A DNA stretch of 18,148 nt, taken from the NCBI GenBank assembly GCA_039182735.1, contig JBCDCB010000050.1:1-18148 (forward strand). Direction: 5' to 3'. Source of the stretch: JBCDCB01 sp039182735 (GTDB lineage: Bacteria > Planctomycetota > Phycisphaerae > Phycisphaerales > UBA1924). Below are positions 14,289-18,148 of the stretch, piece after piece (the stretch's first letter is position 1; each line of letters starts with the position of its first letter). Under the pieces are notes generated by a model. The model was not told where the DNA came from. It did not search any database and saw only the letters and a list, made by a program, of their open reading frames with translations. The position numbers and the translations under genes were made by a program.

Positions 14289-16424
14289 TCAGCTCGCCGA
14301 AGCGGCCGCTTCGGTCAGACGACGGTAGCGCGCTAGCGCCATCAGCGGGAAGTAGTGGCGATACAGGTGGTAGCGCAGGTAGAAGACCTTCGGGAACCCG
14401 GTGCCCGTGTACCACTCTTCGTGCCACGAGCCCGCGGGCTCGCCGATCGTCAGGCGCGGCGGGTCGGCGGGCGTGTCCTCGGTCAACTGCGTGCGCACGA
14501 GGTACGCGATCGCGCGGCGCACGGCGGGGTCGTCGGGCCCGTCGAGGTACATGAGCGTCATCACCGCCCACGCCGTCTGGCTCGCGGTGCTGGGCCCGCG
14601 CCCGATGAGCGACTCGTCGAAGTAGGAGTCGGCGTCCTCGCCGAAGCCGCCGTCCTCGTTCTGGATGCTGTGCAGCCACTGCGAAGACTTGCGGAGATAG
14701 GGCGCGTCGAGGTCTTCGCCCGCGTGGACGAGCCCGCCGACGGCTTGCCACGTGCCGTAGATGTAGTTGACGCCCCAGCGCCCGAACCAGCCGCCGAAGT
14801 CGCGTTGGTCGGAGCGGATGTACTCCACGCCGTCGCGGACGCAGGGGTCGTCTTTGGAGACGCCGCAGGTGACGAGCGATTCGAGCACGCGCCCGGTGAT
14901 GTCGGCGCACGACGGGTCCTGCATCGCGTTGTGGTCGGCGAAGGGGACGTGCTCCATCCAGCGACGATCGCGCGTGCGATCGAAGGCCGCCCAGCCGCCG
15001 TCGTCGTTCTGCAGCGCGCGCATCCAGCGCACGCCGCGGCGCGCGGCCTCGCGGTTCTGATCGCCCCCCGCGCGCCACAACGCCATCGCAACCATCGCCG
15101 TGTCGTCGGCGTCGGGGTACCACTCGTTGGAGTACTCGAAGGCCCAGCAGCCCCAGTCGCGCCCCGGTGCGCCGGGGCGCGTGAAGGCCTCGCGATCGCC
15201 CGGTCGAAGGTTGTTGACCCAGTCGCCCACGTGCCCGATCTCGCGCTCCATCAGCCAATCGCAGATCTCGGCGAGCGTCTCGTCGCTCTCGCGCCGGCGA
15301 CCGGCTTCGGTGACCGCGTACAGCGCCGTGCCCGTGTCCCACACCGGGCTGAAGCAGGGCTGGATGCGGCACAGGTCCTCGCGACCCTCGGGCATGTCCA
15401 CGAAGAAGCGGTCGAGCTGCGCCTCGGCCTCGCGCATGACGGCGTGGTCACGCTCGTAACCAAGCGCCTTGAACGCGACCTGGATGTAGACCATCGGCGG
15501 GAAGATCGCGCCGAGCCCGTGCGTCGTCTCCGCGCGCACGCGGTTGACGATCCAGCGCTCGGCCTTCTTGAGCGCCTTCTCGCGCGATATGAAAACGCCC
15601 ATGCGCTGCGCGCGCTTGAGGGCCTTGTCGATCGTGAGGAAGGCGTTGGTCCAGCCGAAGGGGTGGCTGGTGTCCCATGACTGGTTGAGCTTGGACCGGC
15701 GTTTGGGATCGACCCACAGTTCTTCGATGCCCTGCTCGGACGTCAGTTCGCGCACCGGGCGCAGCGCGGTGCAGATCGCCAGCGGCAAAATCATCGTGCG
15801 CGTCCACGCGGCGACCTTGTCCAGATGGAAGGGCGACCAGCGCGGCAGCAGCACAACTTCGGGCGGGATGCTCGGGCACGCGCTCCACTCCGCCTGACCG
15901 AGGCACGCGAGGTAGAACATGCTGAAGGTGTTGATCTTCTCGGCGCCACCGAGTTTAAGGATGCCCTCGCGTGCGCGCGCCATGTGCGGGGCGTTGATGT
16001 CGTCGCCCATGAGTTTGAGCACGAAGTAGGCCTTGACGCTCGCGGAGATGTCCGGCGGCGAGCCGGGGTACTGCCCCCACAAGCCGTCCTCTTCGCGCTG
16101 CAGCAAGCGGATGTAGTTCGCGCAGCGTTCGAAGCGATCGAGCTCGTCCTTGGTGGCCTCCGGCTGCTGCTCCTGCCCGAGGATCCACTTCATGAGGATG
16201 TACTCGGTGTTGAGGATCGAGTCGCCCTCGAGCTCGGCGCACCAGTGCGCCTTGCACGGCGCGGCGGTGTCGCCCGGGCGCACCGGCTCGCTGCGCTGCA
16301 GCTTGCCGTAGAGCGCGTCGAGCGCGCGGTCGATCGACGGGCCCACGGCACCCGCGAGCGCTTCGACCTCGACGGGATCGTGACCATCCAGCAGACCTTC
16401 GGGACGTGACGCGAGTTCCGTCAT
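14289..16424 (-). CDS. shc: Squalene-hopene cyclase
   Basis: The enzyme cyclises squalene to the pentacyclic hopene, the committed step of hopanoid synthesis, as a monotopic inner-membrane protein. The 711-residue length is close to the family's usual 620-720. The catalytic acid motif is present as WYPDADDTAM (D438-A-D440-D441, the DXDD motif). QW repeats are visible as QNDDGGWAAFD (472-482), QRDFGGWFGRWG (540-551) and QNEDGGFGED (588-597). The N-terminal block HWCAELEGDSILNTEYILM and the C-terminal TGFPKVFYLRYHLYRHYFPLMALARY are also typical. The ATG at 16424 has GAGAGGAG six bases upstream. The gene leads a two-gene unit with the TlpA-type gene. No squalene synthase (HpnCDE-type) gene is in the window. 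Curation against oxidosqualene cyclase is simple: DXDD, rather than DCTAE, marks it as a bacterial SHC. Confidence 0.96.
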   Translation of the reverse strand: MTELASRPEGLLDGHDPVEVEALAGAVGPSIDRALDALYGKLQRSEPVRPGDTAAPCKAHWCAELEGDSILNTEYILMKWILGQEQQPEATKDELDRFERCANYIRLLQREEDGLWGQYPGSPPDISASVKAYFVLKLMGDDINAPHMARAREGILKLGGAEKINTFSMFYLACLGQAEWSACPSIPPEVVLLPRWSPFHLDKVAAWTRTMILPLAICTALRPVRELTSEQGIEELWVDPKRRSKLNQSWDTSHPFGWTNAFLTIDKALKRAQRMGVFISREKALKKAERWIVNRVRAETTHGLGAIFPPMVYIQVAFKALGYERDHAVMREAEAQLDRFFVDMPEGREDLCRIQPCFSPVWDTGTALYAVTEAGRRRESDETLAEICDWLMEREIGHVGDWVNNLRPGDREAFTRPGAPGRDWGCWAFEYSNEWYPDADDTAMVAMALWRAGGDQNREAARRGVRWMRALQNDDGGWAAFDRTRDRRWMEHVPFADHNAMQDPSCADITGRVLESLVTCGVSKDDPCVRDGVEYIRSDQRDFGGWFGRWGVNYIYGTWQAVGGLVHAGEDLDAPYLRKSSQWLHSIQNEDGGFGEDADSYFDESLIGRGPSTASQTAWAVMTLMYLDGPDDPAVRRAIAYLVRTQLTEDTPADPPRLTIGEPAGSWHEEWYTGTGFPKVFYLRYHLYRHYFPLMALARYRRLTEAAASAS

Positions 16425-16487
16425 GGAGGCTCCTCTCCGCGGGTCGATGGCGCACGAACACCCCTCGGGCGGCGCCTCATTGGGTGA

Positions 16488-16516
16488 ACACTAACCCCCT
16501 GCCAACACAGACTCAA
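16488..16516 (-). promoter_or_regulatory. Predicted sigma-70-type promoter of squalene-hopene cyclase
   Basis: On the minus strand, TTGAGT (16516-16511), a 17-base spacer and TAGTGT (16493-16488) make a good -35/-10 pair with ideal spacing. Transcription would start near 16481 and leave a leader of about 57 bases before the ATG at 16424. It is the only convincing promoter in this divergent gap and would drive both the cyclase and the TlpA-type gene. Confidence 0.55.
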
Positions 16517-16554
16517 CAGGAATCGCCGGGGCAACCGCACGCGTGCGCGACCCG

Positions 16555-16560
16555 TACACT
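16555..16560 (+). promoter_or_regulatory. TANNNT element (TACACT) six bases before the FIST-gene start
   Basis: TACACT ends six bases before the GTG at 16567, and neither candidate start codon has a clear Shine-Dalgarno sequence. As a -10 box it would give a leaderless transcript. The -35 region is not convincing. Confidence 0.3.
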
Positions 16561-16566
16561 CGCCGC

Positions 16567-17832
16567 GTGGAGCAGCACGTCTCGACCAGTACGAAACTCG
16601 CCGCCGCCTGCGCGGGGACGCTCGAACACGACCCCGACGCCGCGGCCAGCGCGTTGATCGAGGGCGTCACGCCCGCGATCCAGCCCGGAGAGGCCGACCT
16701 GTGCGTGCTCTTCGTGAGCGGCAGGCACGTGACCCATCTTGCCGAGCTTGCCGACGCCTTGAAGTACCGGCTCGCGCCGGGGACGATCATCGGGGTGTCG
16801 GCCGAGGGCGTGGTCGCGAGCCATCACGAATACGAGCAGCGGACGGGGGCGTCGGTCTTCGTCGCGTCGATGCCGAACACGTCGCTCGTGCCCTTCACGT
16901 ACCGCGAACTCCCGCACGTGAACGACGGCGACGACGCGGCGCTCGAAGTGATGGGCAAGATCATGGGCGTGGAGGACGACGCGCGCGGCGTGCTCTTCTT
17001 CGCCGACCCCTTCAGCGTGCCGACGGGCAGCACACTCGACGCCTTCGCGCGACTGCCGGGCCCGAACGTGCCCGCGATGGGCGGGCTGGCGAGCGCCAGC
17101 CCGGCGCCGGGCGGGAACGCGCTGCTTCTCAACGATCAGGTCTCGCACTCGGGCGGGATCGGTGTGACCATTCGGGGCGACATCGCCGTCGATGCGTTGG
17201 TCAGCCAGGGGTGCAAGCCCATCGGCCCGACGATGGTGGTGACCAAGGCGCAGCGGAACATCATCACGGGGCTCGCCGGGCGTGACGCCGTCTCGGTGCT
17301 GGAAGAGATGGTGTCAGAACTGGACCCCGATGATCGGGAGCTGCTGTCGAACGGGCTCTTCGTGGGGCGCGTGATCGACGAACGCAAGCCCAGGTTCGGA
17401 CGCGGGGACTTCCTCATCCGCGGGATCCTCGGCGTCGATCAGGCCAACAACGCGATCGCGGTGGGCGACCTCGTGCGCACGGGGCAGACGGTGCAGTTCC
17501 ACGCGCGCGACGCGCGGACGGCGCACGACGACCTCGGGCTGCTCCTCGCCGGGCTCTCGATGCGCGGGCCCTACGCCGGCGGGATGCTGTTCACGTGCAA
17601 CGGGCGCGGGCGCCGGCTCTTCGGACACACCAACGCCGATGTCACGACTATCCGACGCGCGTTCGGCGACCTTGACGGAGCGTTGAACGCGTCCGAGCAG
17701 TCAGGCGCACTCCCGATCTCGGGCTTCTTCGCGGCCGGTGAGATCGGTCCGATCGGCGATGGCGTCTTTGTCCACGGGCAGACCGCCTGCCTCGGCATCT
17801 TCAGGCCACGCTCCGGCGCGACAACGCGATAG
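16567..17832 (+). CDS. FIST-domain protein (FIST N and C), probable small-ligand sensor
   Basis: FIST domains are believed to bind small ligands such as amino acids and are usually found in signalling proteins. Here the N and C parts stand alone in a protein of about 421 residues. The N-terminal part begins STSTKLAAACAGTLEHDPDAA and contains LCVLFVSGRHV, GTIIGVSAEGVV and GASVFVASMP. The C-terminal part contains GLFVGRVIDERKP, GDFLIRGILGVDQANNAIAVGD and CNGRGRRLFG. It ends with the most typical block, SGFFAAGEIGPIG followed by HGQTACLGIF. There is no signal peptide, membrane helix, kinase, receiver or cyclase domain, so its output partner must be separate. GTG at 16567 is chosen because of the TACACT box before it; an in-frame GTG at 16543 would add eight residues. 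It is transcribed away from the hopene cyclase. Confidence 0.88.
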   Translation: MEQHVSTSTKLAAACAGTLEHDPDAAASALIEGVTPAIQPGEADLCVLFVSGRHVTHLAELADALKYRLAPGTIIGVSAEGVVASHHEYEQRTGASVFVASMPNTSLVPFTYRELPHVNDGDDAALEVMGKIMGVEDDARGVLFFADPFSVPTGSTLDAFARLPGPNVPAMGGLASASPAPGGNALLLNDQVSHSGGIGVTIRGDIAVDALVSQGCKPIGPTMVVTKAQRNIITGLAGRDAVSVLEEMVSELDPDDRELLSNGLFVGRVIDERKPRFGRGDFLIRGILGVDQANNAIAVGDLVRTGQTVQFHARDARTAHDDLGLLLAGLSMRGPYAGGMLFTCNGRGRRLFGHTNADVTTIRRAFGDLDGALNASEQSGALPISGFFAAGEIGPIGDGVFVHGQTACLGIFRPRSGATTR

Positions 17833-17833
17833 T

Positions 17834-17855
17834 CCGCTCCGAGGGCTATGAGCGG
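17834..17855 (+). terminator. Hairpin directly after the FIST gene, possible terminator
   Basis: CCGCTC (17834-17839) and GAGCGG (17850-17855) pair perfectly across a 10-base loop, starting two bases after the stop codon. It is followed by TGTTCCT, a poor U-tract. The position between convergent genes fits a terminator, but its strength is uncertain. Confidence 0.4.
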
Positions 17856-17901
17856 TGTTCCTGTGAAGATCCAAATCGCATCGCGAACGGAACGGGCTGT
17901 G

Positions 17902-18148
17902 TTACGGCCGGATCGTGAGCGTCCCGCGTAGACCGTCTCGCACGACCCGCAGTTCCGCCTCGCCGCCGGAGCGCCGGAACGCCCGGTCGAGGTCCGCCGT
18001 CGAAGCGACCATGCTGTTGTCGACGGCCAGGATGATGTCGCCGACCTCCAGCCCGCCATCGTCCGCGCTGCTGCCGCGCACCACGTCGACGACCACGACG
18101 CCGCTGGTGCTGCGCGATCCGAGCTGTCGCGCGATCTCCCGGGTCAGC
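17902..18148 (-). CDS. C-terminal PDZ domain of an HtrA/DegP-like protein, 5' part outside window
   Basis: Only the last 81 residues are inside the window; the frame stays open to the right edge. They form most of a PDZ domain: LTREIARQLG, then SGVVVVDVVRGSSADDGGLEVGDIILAVDN, a helix ADLDRAFRRSGGEAELRV and the closing strand RDGLRGTLTIRP. The pattern ARQLG...SGVVV..V..GS.A...GL..GD.IL is typical of the PDZ modules of periplasmic HtrA/DegP/DegQ serine proteases, where they bind exposed C-termini of misfolded proteins. The protease domain cannot be seen, so another PDZ-carrying protein is possible (RseP-like, or a protease-free scaffold). The gene converges on the FIST gene, with 69 bases between the stops. 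Confidence 0.85.
   Translation of the reverse strand, partial: LTREIARQLGSRSTSGVVVVDVVRGSSADDGGLEVGDIILAVDNSMVASTADLDRAFRRSGGEAELRVVRDGLRGTLTIRP

Noticed and set aside
14355..15680. 441-residue plus-strand open frame
   Set aside because: It lies entirely within squalene-hopene cyclase on the opposite strand, which shows DXDD and QW motifs. The frame has no recognisable fold.
1..18148. CRISPR array, insertion sequence or prophage
   Set aside because: No regularly spaced direct repeats, transposase or integrase motif, or phage structural gene was seen on either strand.

Overview
This 18.1 kb window is GC-rich (roughly 65-70 % in most genes) and looks like chromosome from a Gram-negative, outer-membrane-bearing bacterium. 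The best guess is a planctomycete of the Phycisphaerae type. The guess rests on the combination of a full five-POTRA BamA, an LpxL-type acyltransferase, a squalene-hopene cyclase, a eukaryote-like adenylosuccinate lyase, an ECF sigma/anti-sigma pair and several small lineage-specific proteins. It is an inference from gene content, not from a marker gene. No rRNA, tRNA, transposase, phage gene or CRISPR array was seen.

Layout from left to right. Positions 1-2288 (minus) hold bamA, cut by the left edge just after the barrel RGF motif. A short intergenic region with an inverted repeat leads to a 76-residue, two-helix membrane protein (2582-2812, plus). Its 3' end overlaps by 13 bp the end of a membrane-bound anti-sigma-like protein (2800-3948, minus), which lies downstream of its ECF sigma factor (3991-4701, minus). 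A divergent region with a near-perfect 15-bp palindrome separates sigma from adenylosuccinate lyase (4832-6562, plus). The plus strand continues with a Na+/Ca2+ exchanger-family antiporter (6663-7778) overlapping an MgtE Mg2+ channel (7775-9226). Next come a membrane-anchored coiled-coil protein ending in a BRCT-like domain (9399-10766), an LpxL/HtrB-type acyltransferase (10777-11895) and two small unknown proteins (11963-12313, 12404-12832). A structured convergent region (12848-12977) is followed on the minus strand by a TlpA-type thioredoxin protein (12990-14276) and squalene-hopene cyclase (14289-16424), transcribed SHC first. A divergent FIST-domain protein (16567-17832, plus) and the C-terminal PDZ end of an HtrA/DegP-like protein (17902-18148, minus) complete the window.

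Several genes share the theme of the cell envelope: outer-membrane protein insertion (BamA), lipid acylation (LpxL-like), hopanoid synthesis (SHC), extracytoplasmic thiol chemistry (TlpA-like), envelope proteolysis or quality control (PDZ protein) and a sigma/anti-sigma pair able to report across the membrane. The antiporter and MgtE form a two-gene divalent-cation unit. Whether these are co-regulated cannot be decided from the sequence.

The most unusual items are the membrane-tethered coiled-coil/BRCT protein, the adenylosuccinate lyase with an extra stretch of about 80 residues lying inside a low-GC mosaic segment, and the nested inverted repeat between convergent genes. No clearly new multi-gene system could be demonstrated.
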